Shown: positions 1-6,586 of the stretch, in pieces
Layout: each line of letters begins with the position of its first letter
Position numbering within the stretch: the stretch's first letter is position 1
From: Chloroflexota bacterium
GTDB lineage: Bacteria; Chloroflexota; Anaerolineae; UBA3071
Assembly: GCA_014383605.1 (NCBI GenBank)
Contig: JACNHM010000341.1
Location: forward strand, 1-19,000
DNA length: 19,000 nucleotides
Reading direction: 5' to 3'
Made by a program: the position numbers and the translations under genes
Notes under the pieces: model-generated
The model's input: only the letters and a program-made list of their open reading frames with translations
Told to the model about the DNA's origin: nothing
The model's database searches: none

Positions 1-2
1 GG

Positions 3-335
3 ATCTGGCAGGCGATCACCGAGGAGCGGCTGGCCCGCCTGGCCACGGGAGACGGCGACGGCCTGGCCACCCTGGCCGAAGCGCTGGCCTATCTCTACTG
101 CGCCGGCCTGGCCGCTCCCCTGAACCACGAGTGGGCGGAGATCTACTGCAACCTGGCTGCCCGCTACATGGCCGCCAGGGGAGCGATCCTGCCCGAGGAC
201 ATGCAGCCTCGCCCCTTCACAGAGTACGAGGAAACGCTACTGCGGGACTTTCGCTGGGACATCCGGCACGCGCAGAAGCGGGAGCGGAGGAAGCGGCGGC
301 GACGGGTGAGACAAGATGACAAGGTGACACCATGA
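3..335 (+). CDS. C-terminal part of an unrecognised protein (starts before the window)
   Basis: An open frame enters from the left edge and runs 110 codons to a TGA at 333-335. I do not recognise the family. The visible part is Ala/Leu-rich and helical-looking (ALAYLYCAGLAAPLNHEW), then has an acidic-aromatic stretch (FTEYEETLLRDF), and ends in a very basic tail (KRERRKRRRRVR) that could bind nucleic acid. Codon use is GC-rich, like the genes further right. No membrane segment is seen. The short open frames overlapping it in other phases are shadows. The function is unknown, and the missing N-terminus makes any call unsafe. Confidence 0.6.
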   Translation: MWQAITEERLARLATGDGDGLATLAEALAYLYCAGLAAPLNHEWAEIYCNLAARYMAARGAILPEDMQPRPFTEYEETLLRDFRWDIRHAQKRERRKRRRRVRQDDKVTP

Positions 336-528
336 CCATGGCAAGGAGACCGCTTCTTGTCTTCCCGTCTCCCTGACCCCCTTTCTCCCTCTCTCAGGAA
401 GGGAAGGCAAACATCACGAAAACCAATGAGACGCAAGACGACCGCGGGACGCTCACCGCGCCCGTGCCCGCCGGCACAGTAGGGGTCATCAGCGTGCGCA
501 CTACCCAGGACTTGGCCTACCCAGTACT

Positions 529-658
529 CGGTGCAAAACTCCGAAGCCTACCCACTGAATGGCGATTTCGGGCTGACTCAGCGGCAACTGCCCCACCTAA
601 AACCGTTTTCGCCTATCTTTGCCGGTGAATCTGGCCCACCGGTTGGAGTTTTGCACCG
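529..658. repeat. 130-bp inverted-repeat (MITE-like) element
   Basis: Perfect 14-bp inverted arms (CGGTGCAAAACTCC at 529-542 and its complement at 645-658) enclose about 100 bp with no gene. The flanks at 518-520 and 664-666 are both TAC, a possible 3-bp target duplication. Removing the segment between them joins two parts that match the relic at 1059-1151. The arms and length suit a small non-autonomous element, but no transposase is present to confirm it. Confidence 0.5.
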
Positions 659-794
659 GAGACTACCTGATCACGATGTGGTTCGAGTTCCCCAAAGGGG
701 CGCCGCTGGGCACATGCCACCGCCAGCATGCATTGAGGGCGTGGAAGTGCCTGTTCCACGGATCCAGCCCGCGATGGTCCAGTAGCATGAAGAA

Positions 795-825
795 ACGGGA
801 GGAGCCAGGCTCCTCCCGTTTTTTT
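795..825 (+). terminator. Rho-independent terminator
   Basis: A 10-bp perfect stem (ACGGGAGGAG / CTCCTCCCGT, five-base loop) is followed on the plus strand by a run of seven T. It would stop plus-strand transcription arriving from the relic region at 473-790. No intact gene lies immediately upstream, which suggests the region was once, or still is, transcribed. Confidence 0.85.
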
Positions 826-963
826 GTGTGCCAGGCATGTCGTGTAGGCAGAGCGTAATGTGCATCGTAACGTTTGTCTGCTACAATCAACCGCGAGACT
901 ACCGCCGGAGAAGTTATGTGCCCATCAACACCGACCATACGGATCATAGACCCCTCGGCGGGC

Positions 964-1045
964 CTCATCCCAAGCGAGGTCGAAGGGCCCGGGACGAACC
1001 CAGGACCTTGGCTTTCGATATACTCACGAGGCCGCTTGGGATGAG
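964..1045. repeat. 82-bp segment bounded by 13-bp inverted repeats, with a REP-like left arm
   Basis: CTCATCCCAAGCG at 964-976 is repeated in reverse complement at 1033-1045. The left arm continues into GAGGTCGAAGGG. This resembles the dispersed palindromic motif (TCATCCTGAGC..GTCGAAGGG type) common between genes in many environmental bacterial genomes. The right arm supplies the ATG of the small open frame at 1041, which argues against that ATG being a real start. Confidence 0.5.
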
Positions 1046-1151
1046 CTTAGGACAGGCAGGCACGGTGGAGTTCATCAGCGTGCGCACCTCGAAAGATCGG
1101 GTCTACATCTGCACGGCCTGGTTTTCATTCCCCGAAACCCCGTGGCCCTAA
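1041..1151 (+). pseudogene. 36-codon open frame, probable relic related to 473-711
   Basis: The peptide contains the stretch EFISVRTSKDRVYICTAWF and a C-terminus FPETPWP. The DNA at 1059-1106 matches 473-520 without gaps at 35 of 48 positions. The next part (YICTAWFSFP) resembles LITMWFEFP encoded from 667. Two diverged copies that keep a reading frame suggest a once-translated small protein. No ribosome site precedes the ATG, which lies in a repeat arm, so this copy is probably a fragment. I do not recognise the family. Confidence 0.25.
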
Positions 1152-1254
1152 CTTAGCCACGCCACCGTACAGGAAGTGCAATAGCAATCCTGCGGACCCT
1201 GCCTGCGCTGATTCACTAATGCATCCATCCGCCGTGCGGTGAACTCTGTCCTGA

Positions 1255-1290
1255 CCCCTCGACTCTGCTCGGGATGCGCCTGACGAAGGG
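1255..1290. repeat. REP-like palindromic motif, degenerate copy
   Basis: CCCCTCGACTCTGCTCGGGA followed by TGCGCCTGACGAAGGGC resembles the reverse orientation of the motif at 966-990 and the motif near 4355. It is intergenic and lies ahead of the response-regulator operon. The evidence is similarity between copies in this window only. Confidence 0.35.
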
Positions 1291-1505
1291 CCAGTCGAAC
1301 CGCCCCCGATAACCAGCAGCAGGGCGCCAAAGAGGAAGGTGAGAGCTTTCTCCTTTACTCACGGCAGCGACAGGCGAAGACGGCGAAAGCCTCTGCGTGG
1401 TGAGCCTCGCGAACCCCTCCGTGGCGGGCCAGTCGAACTCCAGAAAACGCGGCCCCGTTGCAGACATCGACGAACGACAGAGAATGCCTTAGCAAGGATA
1501 CAGTT

Positions 1506-2216
1506 ATGCTCGATGCTTCCGCGCCACTCCAACGTACCCTGGTGGTGGATGACGACCCGGCCATTCTACTCCTGGTCAAAGACAAGCTCGAACACGCGGG
1601 CTTCGAGGTGTGGACTGCTCGCTCGGGACGGGACGCACTGGACGTGATCTCCCGGCGCGGCCTGCCCCACCTGGCCATCGTGGACATCATGATGCCCGGC
1701 ATGGACGGCTTCGAGTTTGCTCGGACCGTGCAGCAGTTCACCGACCTGCCGATCATCATGCTGACCGCCGTGGTCGATGAGGACACGGTCATCCAGGGTA
1801 TTGACCATTTCGCCGAGGACTACATCACCAAGCCCTTCAGTCCCCGCGAACTGGTCGCCCGCGTACGGCGTGTGCTGCGCCGTATCGGGGACTTCGCCTA
1901 CACCCTCGGCCCACAGACGCAGGTGGACGACCGCCTGGCAGTGGATTTCGCCCACCAGGAGGCCCTCGTCAACGGGGAACCGGTGTCCCTCACGCCGACC
2001 GAAACCAAGATCCTCTACATCCTCATGCGCAATGCAGGTCGAACCGTTACCACCGACTTTCTTCTGCGTCGCCTGTGGCCCCTGGAAGAGGTGTTCGAGG
2101 ACGCGCTGCGCGTGCACATTCATCGCCTGCGCAGGAAGATAGAACCCGATCTCTCGCATTCCCGTTACATCATCACCGAACGAGGGCAAGGATACAGGTT
2201 TGCGATCCAACATTAG
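1506..2216 (+). CDS. OmpR/PhoB-family response regulator
   Basis: DNA-binding two-component response regulator of 236 residues, the usual family length. The N-terminal receiver domain (about 10-125) has the acidic cluster D15-D17, the phospho-acceptor D60 (VDIMMPGMDG), T87 and K109 (ITKPF). The C-terminal winged helix (about 140-232) has the family signatures LTPTETKILYILMRNAGR, VHIHRLRRKIE and ERGQGYRF. I chose ATG 1506 because AAGGA lies seven bases upstream; a TTG at 1458 would add 16 unsupported residues. It is first in an operon with the small GTPase (46-bp gap) and the histidine kinase, its likely phosphodonor. Target genes are not known. A tandem 11-bp repeat at 11257 is the kind of site this class binds, but linking the two is speculation. 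Confidence 0.95.
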   Translation: MLDASAPLQRTLVVDDDPAILLLVKDKLEHAGFEVWTARSGRDALDVISRRGLPHLAIVDIMMPGMDGFEFARTVQQFTDLPIIMLTAVVDEDTVIQGIDHFAEDYITKPFSPRELVARVRRVLRRIGDFAYTLGPQTQVDDRLAVDFAHQEALVNGEPVSLTPTETKILYILMRNAGRTVTTDFLLRRLWPLEEVFEDALRVHIHRLRRKIEPDLSHSRYIITERGQGYRFAIQH

Positions 2217-2262
2217 CAAGACCACCTTCGATTCCAGACAGACAAGGAGGTTTGCCTTAACT

Positions 2263-2778
2263 GTGCTGAGCAAAAAGGTGTGCCTGCTGGGCGACTTCGC
2301 CGTCGGCAAGACCAACCTCGTGCGCCGCTTCGTCTACAACCTCTTCACCGACAGGTACATCAGCGCCAGCGGCGTCAAGGTCAGTTGTAAGACGGTGGTC
2401 ATTCCCCATGCCCATCAGCCGGTGGAGCTGACGATGATGCTCTGGGACCTGGCCGCCAGCGAGGAGTTCAGCCGCGTGCAAGCCAGCTACCTGCGCGGCG
2501 CGGCCGGCGCGGTGCTGGTCTGCGACCTGACGCGGCCTCAGACCCTCGACAGCCTCCGCTCCTACGCTGACAACCTGCTCGAGGCCAATCCGGGAGCCCA
2601 GCTTGTCCTGGCCGCTAACAAGCGCGACCTGGTTGACCGGCAACAACTCACCCCAGAGCAGATCGAAACCGTCGCCGCCAGCCTCAAAGCTGCCTATTAT
2701 CTCTCCAGCGCCAAGACCGGTGAGGAGGTGGAAAGCCTCTTCCGCCATCTGGGACGGCTGTTGGTGGCTTCATCGTAA
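2263..2778 (+). CDS. Ras/Rab-like small GTPase with altered switch II
   Basis: A 171-residue single-domain small GTPase of the bacterial Rab/MglA-like kind. The P-loop is GDFAVGKT (10-17), the G4 motif NKRD (119-122) sets guanine specificity, and G5 is SSAK (148-151). The G3 region reads WDLAASEEF (61-69) where Ras proteins have WDTAGQEEF, so the residues matching Ras Gly60 and Gln61 are Ala65 and Ser66. Loss of the catalytic Gln implies slow intrinsic GTP hydrolysis or dependence on a partner. There is no C-terminal lipidation cysteine, so it is probably cytosolic. The GTG at 2263 follows AAGGAGG by 12 bases; a TTG at 2200 would overlap the regulator gene and skip that site. Its position between a response regulator and a kinase implies a role in the same signal pathway. 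Confidence 0.9.
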   Translation: MLSKKVCLLGDFAVGKTNLVRRFVYNLFTDRYISASGVKVSCKTVVIPHAHQPVELTMMLWDLAASEEFSRVQASYLRGAAGAVLVCDLTRPQTLDSLRSYADNLLEANPGAQLVLAANKRDLVDRQQLTPEQIETVAASLKAAYYLSSAKTGEEVESLFRHLGRLLVASS

Positions 2779-2797
2779 GCTGCATCGGGAGGCTAAC

Positions 2798-3970
2798 GTG
2801 CACCCGACCATAGCACAATCGATACTGCAAGACCGCAGGATCGGTTGCGCCATCACCGACCGCGACCTGAAGGTGGTGGAGGTGAGCGGCGCCACATCCA
2901 TCCTTCACGAGGGTTGTCAGAGTGCGTCCTGTCTGGGCTGCTGGCTGCTGGATCTGGTGCCCGAACTGACAGGCAGTGAATTGAAGCTGGCCGACATGTT
3001 GGCGGGGGAATTGCCTCGCCTGGAGTTGCCCCTGGTCAACCGCAAGACAGCCGAGGGGCAGACCATCTACCTGATGATGGTGCTTCTCCCCTGTCAAGAT
3101 CGAAGCAGAAGGATCGTCGGCCTCGTTTGCCTGGTACAAGACGTCACCGAGATAGGGACGCTGCAGCAGCGGTTGGCGCGGCACCGCAATGAGCTGCGCA
3201 TACTGCGAGACGAGTTAGCCGCCGCCAATACCGAACTGCGGCGCCTCGATGGAATGAAGTCCACATTCGTCTCCATAGCAGCCCACGAACTCAACTCGCC
3301 GTTGACCTCTATCAGGGGATTCGTGGAGGTGCTCCTGGACGAGGAAGCCGACCCTCTCACGGACAAGCAACGCGACTACCTCCGGATTGTACAAAGGGCA
3401 GCCCATCACCTTATGAACATCACGTGCAACTTGCTCGACGTGGCGCGTATCGAGGTCGGAAGGGTCGCCTTATCCCTGCAGCCGACCGAATTGCCCGCCC
3501 TGGTCGAAAACCTGGTCGTCGAGTTTGCCCCTCAGTTACAGGCCAAAGCCCAGCGTCTCACCGTGCATGTCTCCCCTGACCTGCCGCCTGCTCTGTGCGA
3601 CGAGACGAGGGCCGCTCAGATAGTCGGCAACCTGTTAAGCAACGCCAACAAGTACACCCTCCAGGGCGGGCTGATCACCATCAACCTGGCCCTTGCCGAC
3701 GAGGAGGGCTTCCTTCAGCTCTCAGTGGCGGACAATGGCGTGGGTATCTCCGCCGAAGACCAAGCGAAGCTCTTCCGTCGCTTCTTCCGCGCCGAGAGCG
3801 CCAAGCTGGCTGAGACCGACGGCGTTGGCCTGGGGTTATACATCACCCGCTCGTTGGTCGAACTGCACGGCGGGCGCATCTGGTTCGAGACCGAGCTCGG
3901 CGAGGGCAGCACGTTTCACGTGACCTTCCCCATCGGAAAGGCCTTTGTTGATCCGAACATTGACTTCTAG
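2798..3970 (+). CDS. Soluble PAS-domain sensor histidine kinase
   Basis: A 390-residue kinase without membrane segments, so it senses a cytosolic signal or a partner protein. The N-terminal PAS-like domain spans about 10-118 (ending LVCLVQDVTEIG) and is followed by a coiled coil (120-152). The HisKA helix carries H163 in AAHELNSPLTSIRGF. The ATPase domain has the N box NLLSNANKY (278-286), G1 DNGVGI (312-317), F box LFRRFFR and G2 DGVGLGLYIT. The PAS region holds clustered cysteines C40, C45 and C48 (GCQSASCLGC), which could bind metal or sense redox. I chose GTG 2798, with GGGAGG upstream, 19 bases after the GTPase stop; the frame extends to 2603 but that part overlaps the GTPase gene in another phase. 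It probably phosphorylates the regulator at 1506-2216. Confidence 0.93.
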   Translation: MHPTIAQSILQDRRIGCAITDRDLKVVEVSGATSILHEGCQSASCLGCWLLDLVPELTGSELKLADMLAGELPRLELPLVNRKTAEGQTIYLMMVLLPCQDRSRRIVGLVCLVQDVTEIGTLQQRLARHRNELRILRDELAAANTELRRLDGMKSTFVSIAAHELNSPLTSIRGFVEVLLDEEADPLTDKQRDYLRIVQRAAHHLMNITCNLLDVARIEVGRVALSLQPTELPALVENLVVEFAPQLQAKAQRLTVHVSPDLPPALCDETRAAQIVGNLLSNANKYTLQGGLITINLALADEEGFLQLSVADNGVGISAEDQAKLFRRFFRAESAKLAETDGVGLGLYITRSLVELHGGRIWFETELGEGSTFHVTFPIGKAFVDPNIDF

Positions 3971-4228
3971 TAACAGGGCTTGGCCTGTCTGATTGGTGCA
4001 GTCAGATGTTAGACCTGTCGCGCAATCGCTCGATGTTGCCCTGCCTACCCACCGGCCGCTGAAACCACCCGGCTACTGAGGATGGAAGTCTCCTGCCGAG
4101 GCCCGTACAGGCCCAAAGTGCCTTCCACCGCGCAGCCCGAACACTCACACTTGGTCGGGACAGGCCATCAGATATTGGAGATCTGCGTTCGGATCAGTAA
4201 TCACAGCGCCTGACCCTTGCACAGCCAA
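3971..4228. other. Intergenic stretch after the kinase gene
   Basis: No gene is seen. A small hairpin (ACAGG-GCTTGG-CCTGT, 3973-3988) directly follows the kinase stop but has no T-run, so it is at best a weak terminator or a 3' end stabiliser. The rest, up to the promoter at 4229, shows nothing I can support. The gene-free stretch continues to 4441 with the candidate small RNA. Confidence 0.5.
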
Positions 4229-4257
4229 TTGACACGCCAAACGAACGGTGGTAAGAT
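4229..4257 (+). promoter_or_regulatory. Sigma-70 promoter, near consensus, with no gene downstream
   Basis: TTGACA (4229-4234), a 17-bp spacer and TAAGAT (4252-4257). This is five of six in the -10 and a perfect -35. Transcription would begin near 4264. The next feature on this strand is a terminator-like hairpin, and the next gene reads the other way, so the promoter probably drives a short non-coding transcript. Confidence 0.65.
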
Positions 4258-4263
4258 GCCAAT

Positions 4264-4395
4264 AGCATCAGTGGGCGGCTTGATGGCCAGTGCGTGCTGT
4301 CGGCGCCCTGCTGTCCCAAGCTACCAGAAGGGGCAAGCTCGCTTTGTCAGGGAGCCGTTCGACAGGCTCGCGACAGGGCGGTTTGCCCCTTTTGT
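4264..4395 (+). ncRNA. Candidate small RNA of about 130 nt
   Basis: The interval runs from the predicted start point of the promoter at 4229-4257 to the T-run of the hairpin at 4328-4393. Overlapping open frames are not convincing: they lack ribosome sites and extend across the minus-strand gene at 4442. The sequence does not match an RNA family I know. This is inferred only from promoter and terminator placement. Confidence 0.35.
4328..4393 (+). terminator. Terminator-like stem with a REP-like motif in its loop
   Basis: AAGGGGCAA (4328-4336) pairs with TTGCCCCTT (4383-4391) and is followed by T's, the form of an intrinsic terminator. The loop is unusually long (46 nt). It contains CCGTTCGACAGGCTCGCGAC (from 4355), a copy of the REP-like motif, which may have inserted into a normal short loop. 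Confidence 0.45.
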
Positions 4396-4441
4396 GCTTA
4401 TCCGCCTCATCCCCTTACCCTGTCTGGCAGCCGCGCTCCCT

Positions 4442-4618
4442 TTACAAAGGATCCTGTGGCTCAGTTTCTTCAGGCTCTACGACCACTCTGTAGGCGAGCC
4501 CCAGCGTGCGGAGATAGTCCAACACGGACAGCCCGGCCGCTTGGGCTTTGCGGCGAACGATCTCTTTCTCTTCAGGCGTTACTCTGATTTGGATGAAGGC
4601 TGATCTTGTATTGGCCAT
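4442..4618 (-). CDS. MobC/NikA-like ribbon-helix-helix protein
   Basis: A 58-residue protein starting MANTRSAFIQIRVTPEEKE, then IVRRKAQAAGLSVLDYLRTL and an acidic tail. The pattern of one beta strand (FIQIRVT), a helix, a turn at AGLS and a second helix is the ribbon-helix-helix fold. The sequence is close to the mobilisation accessory proteins (MobC/NikA) that help a relaxase at the transfer origin. The open frame extends 43 codons upstream, but the ATG at 4618 starts exactly where the fold begins and lies just after a promoter, giving an almost leaderless message. No relaxase is nearby, so it may be a remnant of a mobile element together with the recombinase at 4783, or a small self-regulating repressor. 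It is below most length cut-offs and easily missed. Confidence 0.7.
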   Translation of the reverse strand: MANTRSAFIQIRVTPEEKEIVRRKAQAAGLSVLDYLRTLGLAYRVVVEPEETEPQDPL

Positions 4619-4627
4619 AGTGCTACG

Positions 4628-4657
4628 ACTATGTTCTAGACCAACACACCCTGTCAA
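4628..4657 (-). promoter_or_regulatory. Promoter for the ribbon-helix-helix gene
   Basis: Read on the minus strand: TTGACA (4657-4652), an 18-bp spacer and CATAGT (4633-4628, four of six). The start point would lie only a few bases before the ATG at 4618. The lack of a Shine-Dalgarno sequence fits a near-leaderless message. Confidence 0.5.
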
Positions 4658-4782
4658 ACCGAGGGGGTCGGGCGCCGTTTCGCATTGTCCTGCTGGCCAA
4701 ATCCAACGATCTCCTCCATACCGCCTGCACAACCAGATAACAACCAACTGTGTCAGACAGCCATCAGGAAGGAGGGTTTCCC

Positions 4783-5724
4783 ATGTTGCTCAAAGAGGCC
4801 ATTCACGAGTACCTTCTTGCCGTACGTCAGGCTGGCAGAAGCGACGCCACATTGTACTGTTACCAATGGCACTTGGACAGGATGGCAGCCTGGTTGGAGG
4901 ACCAGAAGGGAACGACTCGGCTGGAAGATGTGACCCGTAGCGACCTGCGGACCTGGGGGGGCGGCCTGCGGGATCGCTGGTCTCCCGCGACCATCAGGCA
5001 GGCCACCATCGCTGTGCGATCCCTACTGCGCTGGTGCCATGAAGAAGGATTGACAGAGACCAACCTGGCAAAGGCGCTGAAAGTGCCCAAGGTCAAGCAG
5101 CGAATCCAACGCACTTTGAGTGGCGAGGAGATCATGACTCTCATGTCGCAATGCGATACAACAAGCTCTATAGGGAAACGCAATCAAGCTTTGGTTGCTT
5201 TGCTGGCTGACTCGGGCTTGCGGTCGGCGGAGGTCTGCCGATTGCGGGTATGTGATCTCGACTTAGACAATCAACGCCTACAAGTAATAGCGAAGGGAGG
5301 AGCAGAAGAAGTTGCTTACTTCGGCCGTGTTTGTCGCAAATACCTCACCGCCTGGCTGGATGACCGGGAGAGAGTTGCTGCCCCTGGCGTACAGACGGTT
5401 TTCGTCTCCATTGGCGGGATAATCCCAGGCCAGCCGTTCACCACGTCAGGACTACGAGTAATTCTTCGGAAACTTGGACAACGGGCGGGAGTGCCAGGTG
5501 TTAGCCCGCATGCTTTTCGACGGGCATTTGCCACACAAATGGTGTATAACGGTGCGTCCACACGGGTGGTTATGGAAACAGGCCGGTGGGACGACATAGC
5601 CATGGTACAACTCTACACGCGTGCACTGAGAGTGCAGGAGATGTTTCAGCGTTACTCGCCTATAGACCGACTAACTCGTGAGAATCTGCAGCCGAGCCTA
5701 TTTGATGTAACGTCGTCTCTCTGA
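4783..5724 (+). CDS. Tyrosine recombinase / integrase
   Basis: A 313-residue site-specific recombinase that would cut and join DNA through a 3'-phosphotyrosine. The N-terminal SAM-like core-binding domain spans about 1-90. The catalytic domain shows R147 (DSGLRSAEVCRL), K171 (IAKGG), H243 and R246 (SPHAFRRAFA), W269 in place of the usual His (TGRWDD) and the nucleophile Y278 (QLYTRA). All active-site positions are acceptable, so it may be functional. The ATG at 4783 follows AAGGAGGG by six bases; an upstream GTG at 4750 has no such site. A MobC-like gene lies to the left and a tRNA-Lys 3' half at 6587, which together suggest an integrated element. It could also be a domesticated XerC/D-like enzyme, but it is not part of a cell-division locus here. 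Confidence 0.92.
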   Translation: MLLKEAIHEYLLAVRQAGRSDATLYCYQWHLDRMAAWLEDQKGTTRLEDVTRSDLRTWGGGLRDRWSPATIRQATIAVRSLLRWCHEEGLTETNLAKALKVPKVKQRIQRTLSGEEIMTLMSQCDTTSSIGKRNQALVALLADSGLRSAEVCRLRVCDLDLDNQRLQVIAKGGAEEVAYFGRVCRKYLTAWLDDRERVAAPGVQTVFVSIGGIIPGQPFTTSGLRVILRKLGQRAGVPGVSPHAFRRAFATQMVYNGASTRVVMETGRWDDIAMVQLYTRALRVQEMFQRYSPIDRLTRENLQPSLFDVTSSL

Positions 5725-5850
5725 CAAAACAGCACGCCTCAGCAAGAAGAAGCCAGAAGCTCAAGCTCTGAAGGCGAACTGAACAACGTGAGTCACCCGG
5801 AGGGTACGCTGAAGCTGCAATTCGCGGAGGAGTCGAACCCACAACTGATG

Positions 5851-5880
5851 AAAAAACCCGCCAAATGAGGCGGGTTTCTT
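5851..5880 (-). terminator. Bidirectional terminator between convergent genes
   Basis: AAACCCGCC and GGCGGGTTT (5854-5862 and 5869-5877) form a 9-bp stem with a six-base loop. On the minus strand the stem is followed by a run of T's (complement of 5851-5856), which ends the pentapeptide-protein transcript. On the plus strand TTTCTT gives weaker termination for the integrase transcript. Confidence 0.85.
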
Positions 5881-5905
5881 CATGCGACCAGTCGCCCTTG
5901 CCCGG

Positions 5906-6499
5906 CTACTCCTGCTCGTGCCTGGCACCGTCGGGCATGATGGCGCCCGTGAGATCAGCGGCTTGGGCGAGCTGTTCCGGTGTCACCTTGGCACCCTGCA
6001 GGTCCGCGCACCATAGGTCGGCTTCTTGCAGATCGGCGCTCACCAGGTTGGCCTCCCGTAGATTGGCATACTGTAGTTGCGCCCCCCGAAGATTGGCACT
6101 AAACAGGTCAGCTCGTTTCAGTCGGGCATAGCTCACATTGGCTCCTGGCAGCTCGGCATGCCGCAATTCAGCTGCTTCCAGGTTGGCGTGCCTCACGTCG
6201 GCACCTCGCAGTTTGGCGCACCTGAGATTGGCTCGCTGCAAGTCGGCGTATCCCAGATCAGCCCCCTGCAGGTCGGCCCAACTGAGGATGGCCCACTGTA
6301 AGTTGGCCTTGGTCAAGATGGCCTCCGACAGATCAGCTTGGCGCAAGTTCGCAAAACCCAGGTTGACTCCTGATTCTCTGCCCCCTGGCCCCAAGTCAAT
6401 ACCCCGCAGGTTAGCCCCTTCCAGGTCAGCCCGCTGGAAGCTATCTACGCGGCCGCGGCTAGCCCACCCCAATACTGCTTCAAGTTGTGAGGGATTCAC
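5906..6499 (-). CDS. Pentapeptide-repeat protein
   Basis: A 197-residue protein built almost wholly of A(D/N)LXX repeats (about 22-175, for example RADLEGANLRGIDL, SWADLQGADLGYADL). These fold into a right-handed four-sided beta helix. After a short N-terminal helix (PSQLEAVLGWASRGR), one run near residues 36-47 breaks the repeat. The C-terminal cap KVTPEQLAQAADLTGA is typical of the family. There is no signal peptide or membrane segment. The start is a GTG at 6499 preceded by AAGGA. Family roles vary (DNA mimicry and topoisomerase protection in Qnr/MfpA; mostly unknown elsewhere), so no specific function is claimed. It sits between the integrase and the tRNA-like attachment site, so it may be cargo of that element. 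The alternating bias makes overlapping frames look open; those are shadows. Confidence 0.93.
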   Translation of the reverse strand: MNPSQLEAVLGWASRGRVDSFQRADLEGANLRGIDLGPGGRESGVNLGFANLRQADLSEAILTKANLQWAILSWADLQGADLGYADLQRANLRCAKLRGADVRHANLEAAELRHAELPGANVSYARLKRADLFSANLRGAQLQYANLREANLVSADLQEADLWCADLQGAKVTPEQLAQAADLTGAIMPDGARHEQE

Positions 6500-6586
6500 T
6501 CAATTTCCTTACTCTGTACAGAAGGTGTTCCCAGGGTCCACTCCATAGGTCGAAACAATGCCTTTTCTGGGTTCCGTCAGACAGTC

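Larger units (their letters stand above)
336..1505. other. About 1.2 kb without a convincing gene; relics and repeats
   Basis: No open frame here has both a plausible ribosome site and a recognisable product. The stretch holds a split coding relic (473-711), an inverted-repeat element (529-658), a terminator (795-825), a palindrome-bracketed REP-like segment (964-1045), a second partial copy of the relic (1059-1151) and another REP-like copy (1255-1290). The 13-mer GGGCCAGTCGAAC occurs at 1289-1301 and again at about 1426-1438. I see no clear promoter for the response regulator at 1506. Confidence 0.6.

Noticed and set aside
917..1042. Short open frame beginning ATGTGCCCATCA
   Set aside because: It ends in the right arm of the 82-bp inverted repeat, has no homology that I recognise and no good ribosome site.
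828..1151. 107-codon plus-strand open frame
   Set aside because: Most of it runs through the REP-like palindrome segment, and only the last part resembles the other relic. The start has no ribosome site.
1566..2315. 249-codon minus-strand open frame opposite the response regulator
   Set aside because: Antisense to clear receiver and winged-helix motifs; the composition is a shadow of the coding strand.
4217..4603. Several plus-strand open frames (up to 128 codons) after the orphan promoter
   Set aside because: They have no ribosome site and no recognisable product, pass through the terminator-like hairpin, and lie antisense to the MobC-like gene, whose fold is recognisable.
5822..5843. tRNA T-arm-like sequence on the minus strand (GGTTCGACTCC)
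   Set aside because: The T stem has a mismatch and a wobble, and no anticodon or acceptor arm fits. It resembles the tRNA-Lys relic only over about ten bases, so it is not called as a second att site.
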